A DNA stretch of 10,725 nucleotides from Bifidobacterium breve (GTDB lineage Bacteria; Actinomycetota; Actinomycetes; S36-B12): contig CAMBQX010000045.1 in assembly GCA_945870085.1 (NCBI GenBank), positions 1-10,725 of the forward strand. The letters run 5' to 3'. A program made the translations under genes and the position numbers. This document shows positions 1 to 4,726 of this stretch, in pieces (position 1 is the first letter of the stretch; each line of letters begins with the position of its first letter). Under the pieces are notes generated by a model that ran no database searches, was not told the DNA's origin, and worked only from the letters and a program-made list of their open reading frames with translations.

Positions 1-30
1 TGCCCGTTCCGAAGGCAGCAAGCCAACAGG

Positions 31-36
31 TATGCT
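31..36 (+). promoter_or_regulatory. Candidate -10 element for tRNA-Leu
   Basis: The hexamer TATGCT matches the TANNNT -10 pattern. Counting 6 nt downstream puts the transcription start near 43, the first base of a palindrome that would form the pre-tRNA leader. No convincing -35 hexamer is visible at 17-18 bp (the best match, TTCCGA at 7-12, is poor). The same hexamer precedes the methyltransferase gene at 1036-1041. Inference only. Confidence 0.4.
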
Positions 37-42
37 TCACGT

Positions 43-58
43 CGCAGGATTTCCTGCG
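43..58 (+). repeat. Inverted repeat in the tRNA-Leu leader
   Basis: Perfect 7-bp arms, CGCAGGA at 43-49 and TCCTGCG at 52-58, are separated by two T residues, and the right arm ends 4 nt before the mature tRNA 5' end. In RNA the outer six pairs can close a 4-nt loop. It could be a leader hairpin of the pre-tRNA, the end of an upstream transcript, or a protein-binding palindrome. No T-tract follows, so a classical intrinsic terminator is unlikely. Confidence 0.5.
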
Positions 59-62
59 CCAC

Positions 63-151
63 GTCCGGGTGGCGGAATAGGCAGACGCGCTAGCTTGAGG
101 TGCTAGTTCCCTTTGCGGGGAATGGGGGTTCAAGTCCCCCCTCGGACACCA
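63..151 (+). tRNA. tRNA-Leu (anticodon GAG)
   Basis: A complete class II cloverleaf can be folded by eye. The acceptor stem is 63-69 with 141-147 (one G-T pair). The D stem pairs 72-74 with 86-88. The anticodon stem pairs 90-94 with 102-106, enclosing the loop TTGAGGT with anticodon GAG at 97-99, which reads CUC and CUU. A long variable arm follows from 107, then a T stem of five G-C pairs around TTCAAGT. The discriminator base is A148 and the terminal CCA (149-151) is encoded. The long variable arm and A73 discriminator are leucine-tRNA hallmarks. The gene converges on the methyltransferase, whose stop is 11 bp away. Confidence 0.97.
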
Positions 152-162
152 GATCGTGTTAA

Positions 163-1029
163 TCAAGAACGGGTAGCGATCAGGAAGAACCCGGGACCAT
201 TTGGGTTTACCCGGTCGAGGATTCCGTAGGTGAGCGTGCCTAGGCCTAATTCCTGCAGAATGAATTCAATATCAGGAAGTTCAAGCCAGTTGGCGTAGGA
301 GTTTGGACCGCCAGCAAAAGTGCCTTGGCTGGTGTCATGTTCATACTCGTAGCGGTGAAGACAGATATCTCGTCCGTGCCACGATCGTAATTCATCCAAT
401 TGCGGTCGGAACCTGTCTTTACCAGCCATACCCGGTAACGCATCTGAATCGAAGAAGTGCGAATGCAGGAACAAAGTGTCTGCGTGCGCTGCAATCGCTT
501 CAAGGAAACCGATCGGATCGACCTGGTGGTAAAGGATCCCGCTCGCCCACCCGATATCAAAACGATCGGTTGTCGAGTTCAGATAAGCATTTACGTCACC
601 GTAAAGCAGTTTCGCATTTAGACCCAGTAACTCTTTCACCACCAAACACTTCAAATATGCAGTTCGGCTAGCTTCTACTGACGTCACACTTGCGGCTCCC
701 GCCCACTCCAAAGAAGCGGTGTGATACCCCTCGAACGGCCCCAGCTCCAAAATCGATTTCCCTTTGAAGCCACCAGGTATCGCGGTTCCTGCCCAAGGGA
801 CCCTGGTATCAACTTCGGGATCGAAATGATTAATCCACCCTGCGGTGACACCTAGATCATTGGGGAAAGCCGAGATCCACTGGTTTGCAAAAATGTCTAC
901 CGTCTGCTGCGGTGATGGCGCATCTACTGCGAAGTCATGTCGCGACACCACTTCTCCCCCGAGTGCGCGGCGTAAGCGCCCCTTCACTCGGGTAGCCAAA
1001 CTGCGATGAGTGGGATTGTTTTGAGCCAT
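163..1029 (-). CDS. Class I SAM-dependent methyltransferase, CmoB-like type (288 aa)
   Basis: Seen: a Rossmann-type methyltransferase core. The glycine-rich motif I is ELGPFEG at residues 95-101, the acidic residue ending strand 2 is E119 (SVEAS), and an aspartate lies at D145. A GILYHQVDP motif follows at about 164-172, resembling the GxLYHxxxP motif of CmoB and related Methyltransf_9/DUF1698 proteins. The N-terminal ~45 residues are basic and look disordered. A C-terminal segment rich in Tyr, Asn and Pro (about 225-280) may form the acceptor pocket. There is no signal peptide or membrane segment. The substrate cannot be told: genuine CmoB modifies tRNA wobble uridine using carboxy-SAM, but the resemblance is only to the fold and this motif, and relatives act on small molecules or sugars. 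The ATG at 1029 is chosen because TATGCT lies exactly 6 nt upstream and no Shine-Dalgarno is present. It is the last of three minus-strand genes, 72 bp after the membrane protein. Confidence 0.85.
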   Translation of the reverse strand: MAQNNPTHRSLATRVKGRLRRALGGEVVSRHDFAVDAPSPQQTVDIFANQWISAFPNDLGVTAGWINHFDPEVDTRVPWAGTAIPGGFKGKSILELGPFEGYHTASLEWAGAASVTSVEASRTAYLKCLVVKELLGLNAKLLYGDVNAYLNSTTDRFDIGWASGILYHQVDPIGFLEAIAAHADTLFLHSHFFDSDALPGMAGKDRFRPQLDELRSWHGRDICLHRYEYEHDTSQGTFAGGPNSYANWLELPDIEFILQELGLGTLTYGILDRVNPNGPGFFLIATRS

Positions 1030-1035
1030 TCCGCG

Positions 1036-1041
1036 AGCATA
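1036..1041 (-). promoter_or_regulatory. -10 element (TATGCT) of a predicted leaderless methyltransferase mRNA
   Basis: On the minus strand TATGCT is followed by 6 nt (CGCGGA) and then the ATG, so transcription would begin at or next to the A of the start codon. No clear -35 box is seen. Confidence 0.5.
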
Positions 1042-1101
1042 ACGCGCGCTCAGTCGACCTGATGAGTCCTTCGTCCGAAATCAATAGCTGCACACGGCAA
1101 A

Positions 1102-1326
1102 CTACCATTTCTTGAGTGCGAAGTACCAAACATAGAAACCGCCAAGAACCGGACCAACGAACAGCATCAGGTAGGGCGGCAACCCACCTACATCTTTCGT
1201 GATGCTAGTGACCGCTGACACAACAATTGCGACCGTGATCAAGAGCGCAATTGCAGAGAAAACCCATTTCTGTGGGGCTCTAACCGACCACGGCGCCGGG
1301 GCCGCTCCCTCAACAGCTTCACTCAT
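1102..1326 (-). CDS. Small two-helix membrane protein, function unknown (74 aa)
   Basis: I do not recognise a family. The product has a short Ala/Pro-rich N-terminus, then two hydrophobic stretches long enough to span the membrane, at about residues 21-42 and 50-70. A Lys/Asp-Gly-Gly linker joins them and the protein ends KKW. The first helix is preceded by Arg and Lys, and Lys-Lys follows the second, so both ends are probably cytoplasmic (positive-inside rule). No enzymatic motif is visible. The ATG has no Shine-Dalgarno; a weak -10-like CATCAT sits 6 nt upstream, so a leaderless transcript is possible but poorly supported. It lies 57 bp after the ABM gene and 72 bp before the methyltransferase, on the same strand, so co-transcription is possible. 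Length and clean hydrophobic architecture favour a real gene. Confidence 0.65.
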   Translation of the reverse strand: MSEAVEGAAPAPWSVRAPQKWVFSAIALLITVAIVVSAVTSITKDVGGLPPYLMLFVGPVLGGFYVWYFALKKW

Positions 1327-1383
1327 ATTTTGATGATGGCATATCAGGGCCCATCACGCACTTCCAGAGGTATTCCTTGGGGG

Positions 1384-1710
1384 CTACGTCGGCGCAATGA
1401 ACTCATATGAGCGATAAACCGTTGCCACGCGAACCGAGTACTCCGAGTAGAACATCTCCCGGCCAAGCCGCTGCGCCTCCACATGCTCGGCGAGCTCCTT
1501 CCAGGCAGCCGCGGATGCGTCATCCGCGAAATAAGCGACTGTTATTCCGAACCGAGTTAATGGGTCTCGCGCACTGGCATGCTCGATATAGCCCGGCTGC
1601 TCACGTACTAACTCATCCATCCGCAAAGACCAAATTGCATACTCACCCTGATGGTGCTCGGTTCGAACGGAGGTAAATATCACTGCGACATAGGCATCAT
1701 TTGCGGGCAC
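1384..1710 (-). CDS. Antibiotic biosynthesis monooxygenase (ABM) domain protein, YqjZ-like (108 aa)
   Basis: A single small dimeric alpha/beta-barrel domain fills the protein. The match is to the YqjZ-like ABM branch: an opening strand YVAVIFTS at 7-14, a central REQPGYIEHASARD segment at 36-49, the strand GITVAYF at 55-61, the helix AAWKELAEHVEAQRLGRE at 68-85 with invariant-looking W70 and H76, and the closing strand VRVATVYRSYEF at 93-104. Members of the wider family oxidise aromatic polyketides or degrade heme, but most YqjZ-like members have no assigned reaction. The Trp/His spacing differs from that of IsdG heme oxygenases. The start is GTG at 1710, with TACTCT exactly 6 nt upstream and no Shine-Dalgarno. 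It diverges from the oxygenase gene across only 17 bp and shares its promoter core. Confidence 0.85.
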   Translation of the reverse strand: MPANDAYVAVIFTSVRTEHHQGEYAIWSLRMDELVREQPGYIEHASARDPLTRFGITVAYFADDASAAAWKELAEHVEAQRLGREMFYSEYSVRVATVYRSYEFIAPT

Positions 1711-1715
1711 GCAGT

Positions 1716-1722
1716 TAGAGTA
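1716..1722. promoter_or_regulatory. Overlapping bidirectional -10 elements (TAGAGTA)
   Basis: The plus strand reads TAGAGT at 1716-1721 and the minus strand reads TACTCT at 1722-1717. Both fit TANNNT and share five base pairs. The plus hexamer is followed by 6 nt and the ATG at 1728; the minus hexamer by 6 nt and the GTG at 1710. One 7-bp core would therefore give two leaderless transcripts starting 18 bp apart. No -35 match is evident on either side. Confidence 0.6.
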
Positions 1723-1727
1723 CCGTC

Positions 1728-2522
1728 ATGTTCATCAGCCCAGAGCAGATCAATTCGTACGCCACGGATGGGGCTGTGGTGGTTAGGCAAGCCTTCACTA
1801 GCGAGGAGGTGGCCGAAGTTGCGGCCGGTATTGAGGCGAACTTAGCTGCGCCGGGGCACCTTGCTCTAGTCGCATCCGAGGCTGATGATCCAGGCTATTT
1901 CGTTGAGGATTTCTGCAATTGGTCAAGGATCAGTCAGTATGAGAGTTTCATAAGAAATTCTGCCGCGGCCACCATTGCAAAGCAATTGATGCAAAGTGAG
2001 CAGGTTAGGTTGCACCACGACCACCTGCTGGTCAAAGAAGCCGGCACCAGACAGCGCACCCCGTGGCATCAAGACCAGCCGTACTACAACATTTCGGGTA
2101 GCCAGAACGTCTCGATGTGGATGCCGGTTGACCCGGTCCCGAGGGAGTCGACGTTGGAGTTCTTAGCCGGAAGTCACCTTGGACCTTGGCTCATGCCCCG
2201 CACCTTTCAAGGGGGCCAGGCTAAATGGTTCCCCGAGGGCTCATTGGGCGATCTCCCTGATATAGAAAGCGATCGCGATTCCTTTCGAATACTCGGCTGG
2301 GATCTTGAACCTGGCGATGCCGTCTTTTTTCACATGCTCACCTTGCACGGTGCTCCAGGATCACAAAGCCGGCGCCGAGTGTTTTCGGTGCGGTTCATCG
2401 GTGACGATGCCCGGCACGCAGTGCGAAACTGGCGGACATCACCGGAATTCAAGGGTCTGGCGGAGCAACTGCCTGACGGCGCGCCATTTGACCACCCGCT
2501 TTTCCCGCTGTTAACCAACTAA
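1728..2522 (+). CDS. Phytanoyl-CoA dioxygenase (PhyH) family Fe(II)/2-oxoglutarate oxygenase (264 aa)
   Basis: This is a cupin-fold, non-heme iron oxygenase. The metal-binding HxD pair is H114-Q-D116 in TPWHQDQPYY, and the distal histidine is H207 in MLTLHGAPG after the LEPGDAVFFH strand (193-202). An arginine at 216-217, about ten residues beyond H207, should hold the 2-oxoglutarate carboxylate. The segment STLEFLAGSH (141-150) between them is typical of the PhyH family, so the full triad and cosubstrate site are present. The reaction class is hydroxylation of an aliphatic carbon with decarboxylation of 2-oxoglutarate to succinate. The substrate is not identifiable; relatives act on phytanoyl-CoA, ectoine and various secondary metabolites. 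There is no signal peptide, so it is cytoplasmic. The ATG follows TAGAGT by 6 nt with no Shine-Dalgarno, predicting a leaderless mRNA divergent from the ABM gene. It converges on the desaturase, with stops 11 bp apart. Confidence 0.9.
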   Translation: MFISPEQINSYATDGAVVVRQAFTSEEVAEVAAGIEANLAAPGHLALVASEADDPGYFVEDFCNWSRISQYESFIRNSAAATIAKQLMQSEQVRLHHDHLLVKEAGTRQRTPWHQDQPYYNISGSQNVSMWMPVDPVPRESTLEFLAGSHLGPWLMPRTFQGGQAKWFPEGSLGDLPDIESDRDSFRILGWDLEPGDAVFFHMLTLHGAPGSQSRRRVFSVRFIGDDARHAVRNWRTSPEFKGLAEQLPDGAPFDHPLFPLLTN

Positions 2523-2527
2523 CTAAC

Positions 2528-2551
2528 TTGCGGCTAATCGCGCGCCGCCAA
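2528..2551. terminator. Weak hairpin between convergent genes
   Basis: Arms GCGGC (2530-2534) and GCCGC (2544-2548) extend by two A-T pairs across a single bulged C, around a 9-nt loop. The hairpin begins just after the oxygenase stop and includes the desaturase stop codon. No T-tract follows on either strand, so termination activity is a guess. Confidence 0.2.
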
Positions 2552-3478
2552 CCTAGCTCTTAGGGCTTCACGCTTGTTCTCAAAACGGTCTGCCGCAACT
2601 TCCATGTCTTCAAGAAGAACTGAGAGCTCAATGCGGGCCTGCTCACCTTCGGCGCCGAAATCAGCCCGCTCAAACACCCGCCACTTACGGAGCACCGGCA
2701 TTAGCACCTCGTCTTTGTGTTGGCGGAGGTCATAAATACCGGCCACCGCAATTTCAACTGCCTTGCGGGTGAACCCTTCGATACCGTTTCCGGGCATCGC
2801 GAAATCCCGAACACTTGCGGTGACGGCGCGCATCGTGGCATCAGGAGTCAGATCGAATGCGGCTTCCATTAGGTTGCGATAAAAGATCATATGGAGGTTT
2901 TCGTCAAGGGCAATTCGCGCAAGGAGTTGCTCAGCAATTGGATCTCCGGTTGCAATGCCGGTATTGCGGTGCGATACCCGGGTAGCAAGTTCTTGGAATG
3001 AGACATACGACAGCCCCGCGAGCACGCCTGGGTGTATCGCTTGGAAGCCTTCGGTCATGTGCACCATGCGCGCACGCTCAAGAGCGATCGGGTCAATTGA
3101 CCGCGTAACAAGTAGGTAATCGCGGATGGCCATACCGTGGCGGCCTTCTTCGGCTGTCCAGCGCCCGACCCAATGGCCCCACGGACCATCAAGCCCCAAA
3201 AAGGTTGCGATTTCGCGGTGGTAGCTGGGGAGATTGTCTTCGGTAAGCAAGTTAACAATCAAACTTGTGCGGGCAACATCACTAAAACGCTGCTCCTCCG
3301 GGGTCCACTCCTTGCCCTCGAGTGGACCGGCGAAGTCCTCGCCGAGGCTCCACGGGATGTACTCGTGCGGGAACCATTCCTTTGCCTGACTTAAGTGACG
3401 ATTGAGCTCAACTTCTACAACGGGCTCTAAATCCAAGAGCAGCCGCTGCTCCGAAAAACTGTCAACAAAGGTAGTCAC
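2534..3478 (-). CDS. Acyl-ACP desaturase, DesA-type diiron enzyme (314 aa)
   Basis: It introduces a double bond into an acyl chain carried on acyl carrier protein, using O2 and a ferredoxin-type electron donor (no donor gene is in this window). All six expected diiron ligands of the ferritin-like four-helix bundle can be placed: E80 (TEDNLPSYH), E111 and H114 (EGRH), E163 (QELAT), and E193 and H196 (ENLH). The two ExxH motifs and the TEDNLP and QE-AT signatures match plant stearoyl-ACP desaturase and mycobacterial DesA proteins. Length is normal for bacterial members. There are no membrane helices, so it is soluble, unlike membrane acyl-lipid desaturases. Regiospecificity cannot be read from sequence. 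The start is GTG at 3478, with AATACT 6 nt upstream and a GTGGCA -35-like box 17 bp before that. It lies 100 bp downstream of the Nudix-like gene on the same strand. Confidence 0.93.
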   Translation of the reverse strand: MTTFVDSFSEQRLLLDLEPVVEVELNRHLSQAKEWFPHEYIPWSLGEDFAGPLEGKEWTPEEQRFSDVARTSLIVNLLTEDNLPSYHREIATFLGLDGPWGHWVGRWTAEEGRHGMAIRDYLLVTRSIDPIALERARMVHMTEGFQAIHPGVLAGLSYVSFQELATRVSHRNTGIATGDPIAEQLLARIALDENLHMIFYRNLMEAAFDLTPDATMRAVTASVRDFAMPGNGIEGFTRKAVEIAVAGIYDLRQHKDEVLMPVLRKWRVFERADFGAEGEQARIELSVLLEDMEVAADRFENKREALRARLAARD

Positions 3479-3484
3479 TGACTC

Positions 3485-3490
3485 AGTATT
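3485..3490 (-). promoter_or_regulatory. Candidate promoter of the desaturase gene
   Basis: The minus strand reads AATACT, 6 nt before the GTG start. GTGGCA (3513-3508) lies 17 bp further upstream, matching TTGACA at four of six positions. This is the only -35/-10 pair of standard spacing seen upstream of a leaderless candidate here, although its -10 lacks the initial T. Confidence 0.35.
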
Positions 3491-3578
3491 CCAGATGGCT
3501 CGTTCATTGCCACTCAGAGCCCTCGGACCTTGGGTGTGTCGACCCGTACGACCTTGCCGCGCACGGAATTAAACAGGA

Positions 3579-4115
3579 CTAGAGCAACATCCCGCAGTAG
3601 GCGAGTGCCATTCTCACTAAACGGCCTTGCCCACCACTCATTTCAGCTTGAAAATTATGGGATGCTGCTTCAGCGGGGCTTACCCAAACTAGGTCCAATG
3701 AATCCTGCGAGGGTGCGCAGTCACCAAAGATTGGGACGACAAATGCCATTGCGACGCAATGCTGCCGCGGATCGTGGAATCCGGTGACAGTTGGGTCGGG
3801 GAAATATTCAACAACCGTGAACGGTTGCGCGGTGACAGGTATCTGCGGCATCGCCATGGAACCTAGGTCCTTCTCTAGGTGCCGGATTAAAGCGTCGCGA
3901 ATACGTTCGCCATAGAGCACGCGACCAGAAACTATTGCGCGGCTGATGCTGCCATCTGGCATACCTCTAAGCAAAAGGCCAACCTTGGTGACCTCGCCAT
4001 TTGCATCGGTTCGCACCGGCACGGCATCGACATAAACAACGGGAAGGTGGCCACGCGCAATTGCCAACTCTTCGTCGGTTAGCCATGTAGTCCGGGTATC
4101 AAGGATATCTCTCAC
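3579..4115 (-). CDS. DUF4916 / Nudix-fold family protein (178 aa)
   Basis: I recognise the actinobacterial family annotated as DUF4916 or 'NUDIX hydrolase family protein'. Conserved blocks visible are WLTDEELAIAR (11-21), YVDAVPVRTD (28-37), GLLLRGMPDGSISRAIVSGR (46-65), FTVVEYFPDP (99-108), FHDPRQHCVAMAFVVP (113-128) and EEMSGGQG-like EMSGGQG (158-164). A Nudix-box-like helix runs from G64 to G85, but it is degenerate. G64, E70, R78 and G85 keep canonical spacing, while the usual REUxEE stretch reads R-H-L-E-K-D, so two expected metal-binding glutamates are Lys82 and Asp83. Hydrolase activity on nucleoside diphosphate derivatives is therefore uncertain and no substrate can be assigned. The start is GTG at 4115 with TAGGGT exactly 6 nt upstream, predicting a leaderless mRNA. 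It diverges from msrB across 87 bp and precedes the desaturase by 100 bp. Confidence 0.87.
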   Translation of the reverse strand: MRDILDTRTTWLTDEELAIARGHLPVVYVDAVPVRTDANGEVTKVGLLLRGMPDGSISRAIVSGRVLYGERIRDALIRHLEKDLGSMAMPQIPVTAQPFTVVEYFPDPTVTGFHDPRQHCVAMAFVVPIFGDCAPSQDSLDLVWVSPAEAASHNFQAEMSGGQGRLVRMALAYCGMLL

Positions 4116-4121
4116 AGTCGC

Positions 4122-4127
4122 ACCCTA
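4122..4127 (-). promoter_or_regulatory. -10 element (TAGGGT) of the Nudix-like gene
   Basis: On the minus strand TAGGGT is followed by 6 nt (GCGACT) and the GTG start at 4115. No Shine-Dalgarno and no good -35 box are present, so a leaderless transcript is predicted. Confidence 0.55.
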
Positions 4128-4190
4128 ATCGGTGCAGCAAGCGATCTCGCAGAACGGCACGTTGACCGCCCCGGACCCAAAGCCAATAAC

Positions 4191-4196
4191 TAGAGT
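4191..4196 (+). promoter_or_regulatory. -10 element (TAGAGT) of msrB
   Basis: TAGAGT is followed by 6 nt (GAGGGC) and the ATG at 4203. GAGGG is purine-rich but ends only one base before the ATG, too close to act as a Shine-Dalgarno. A TTGACC at 4162-4167 lies 23 bp upstream, too far for a standard -35. The hexamer is identical to that of the PhyH-family gene. Confidence 0.55.
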
Positions 4197-4202
4197 GAGG
4201 GC

Positions 4203-4664
4203 ATGAGCACATCCACCCCGCGTAATGATGGCCCCGCTCGCCCAGACGGCACCGAGTACTCGGTGCAGAAGCCAGAGGCCGATTGGGCCGCCGAATTGAC
4301 CCCGCAGGAGTACCACGTTTTACGGGAGGCCGGCACCGAGGCCCCATTTGTTGGTGAGTACACCGATAGCAAAACCGAGGGGGTCTACTCGTGCCGGGCC
4401 TGCGGCGCTGAGCTATTTCGGAGTGCTGGCAAGTTCGACTCACACTGCGGATGGCCCAGTTTCTTTGAGCCCCTCGCCAAGGATTCGGTGGTCTATTTGG
4501 AAGATGCGTCTCTCGGCCGAAGTCGAACCGAGGTGCGCTGCGCCGCCTGCGGCGGCCATCTCGGCCACGTTTTTGAAGGGGAGGGCTACGACACGCCGAC
4601 GGATCTACGCTATTGCATTAATTCCATCTCACTACGGATGAATCCGGTGGCCTCCCAGACCTGA
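4203..4664 (+). CDS. msrB: Peptide-methionine (R)-S-oxide reductase MsrB (153 aa)
   Basis: It reduces methionine-R-sulfoxide in proteins, with thioredoxin as the usual electron donor, and acts in the cytoplasm. The SelR domain spans about 28-147. Catalytic Cys138 sits in RYCINSISL. Two CxxC pairs, C64/C67 (CRAC) and C113/C116 (CAAC), form the structural zinc site. The substrate-pocket signature CGWPSFFEP starts at C82, which is probably the resolving cysteine because it occupies the position lacking in one-cysteine MsrBs. GHLGHVF follows at 118-124. The ~25-residue N-terminal extension is polar and not a signal peptide. The ATG is set by the TAGAGT -10 element 6 nt upstream. It is the first of five plus-strand genes, 62 bp before DUF3000. 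msrB also lies near DUF3000 in M. tuberculosis, but there the heme genes intervene. Confidence 0.96.
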   Translation: MSTSTPRNDGPARPDGTEYSVQKPEADWAAELTPQEYHVLREAGTEAPFVGEYTDSKTEGVYSCRACGAELFRSAGKFDSHCGWPSFFEPLAKDSVVYLEDASLGRSRTEVRCAACGGHLGHVFEGEGYDTPTDLRYCINSISLRMNPVASQT

Positions 4665-4690
4665 AATACCCGCTGATTCGGCGCGCCCGT

Positions 4691-4710
4691 CAGCCCGGCA
4701 GCCGGGGCTG
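4691..4710 (+). repeat. GC-rich hairpin between msrB and the DUF3000 gene
   Basis: Arms CAGCCC (4691-4696) and GGGCTG (4705-4710) pair perfectly; two further G-C pairs form across one bulged G, leaving a 3-nt CAG loop. It lies 26 bp after the msrB stop and has no T-tract, so it may be a weak or factor-dependent terminator for msrB. It also covers the -35 region of the predicted DUF3000 promoter and could be an operator. Confidence 0.4.
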
Positions 4711-4714
4711 CACG

Positions 4715-4720
4715 TACCCT
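4715..4720 (+). promoter_or_regulatory. -10 element (TACCCT) of the DUF3000-rnd transcript
   Basis: TACCCT is followed by 6 nt (GCTGAA) and the GTG start at 4727, the same geometry as the other leaderless candidates. No -35 hexamer is recognisable; a GC hairpin occupies that region. Confidence 0.5.
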
Positions 4721-4726
4721 GCTGAA

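Noticed and set aside
303..671. A 122-codon plus-strand open frame opposite the methyltransferase
   Set aside because: No domain or ribosome binding site, and it overlaps a frame with clear SAM-binding motifs.
1334..1356. Inverted repeat TGATGG/CCATCA before the small membrane protein gene
   Set aside because: Six-bp arms around an 11-nt spacer are too weak to separate from chance, and no regulator is encoded nearby.
1384..1710. IsdG-type heme-degrading oxygenase
   Set aside because: In IsdG proteins the catalytic Trp and His are ten residues apart; here the residue ten after W70 is Gln80, and the YqjZ-like motif fits better.
2516..2528. Three tandem AACT units at the end of the PhyH-family gene
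   Set aside because: Too short to be a meaningful repeat; part of it is coding.
4099..4443. A 114-codon minus-strand frame across the Nudix/msrB divergent region
   Set aside because: It overlaps the start of both real genes and both predicted promoters, and the translation is Arg/Pro/Cys-rich with no recognisable domain.
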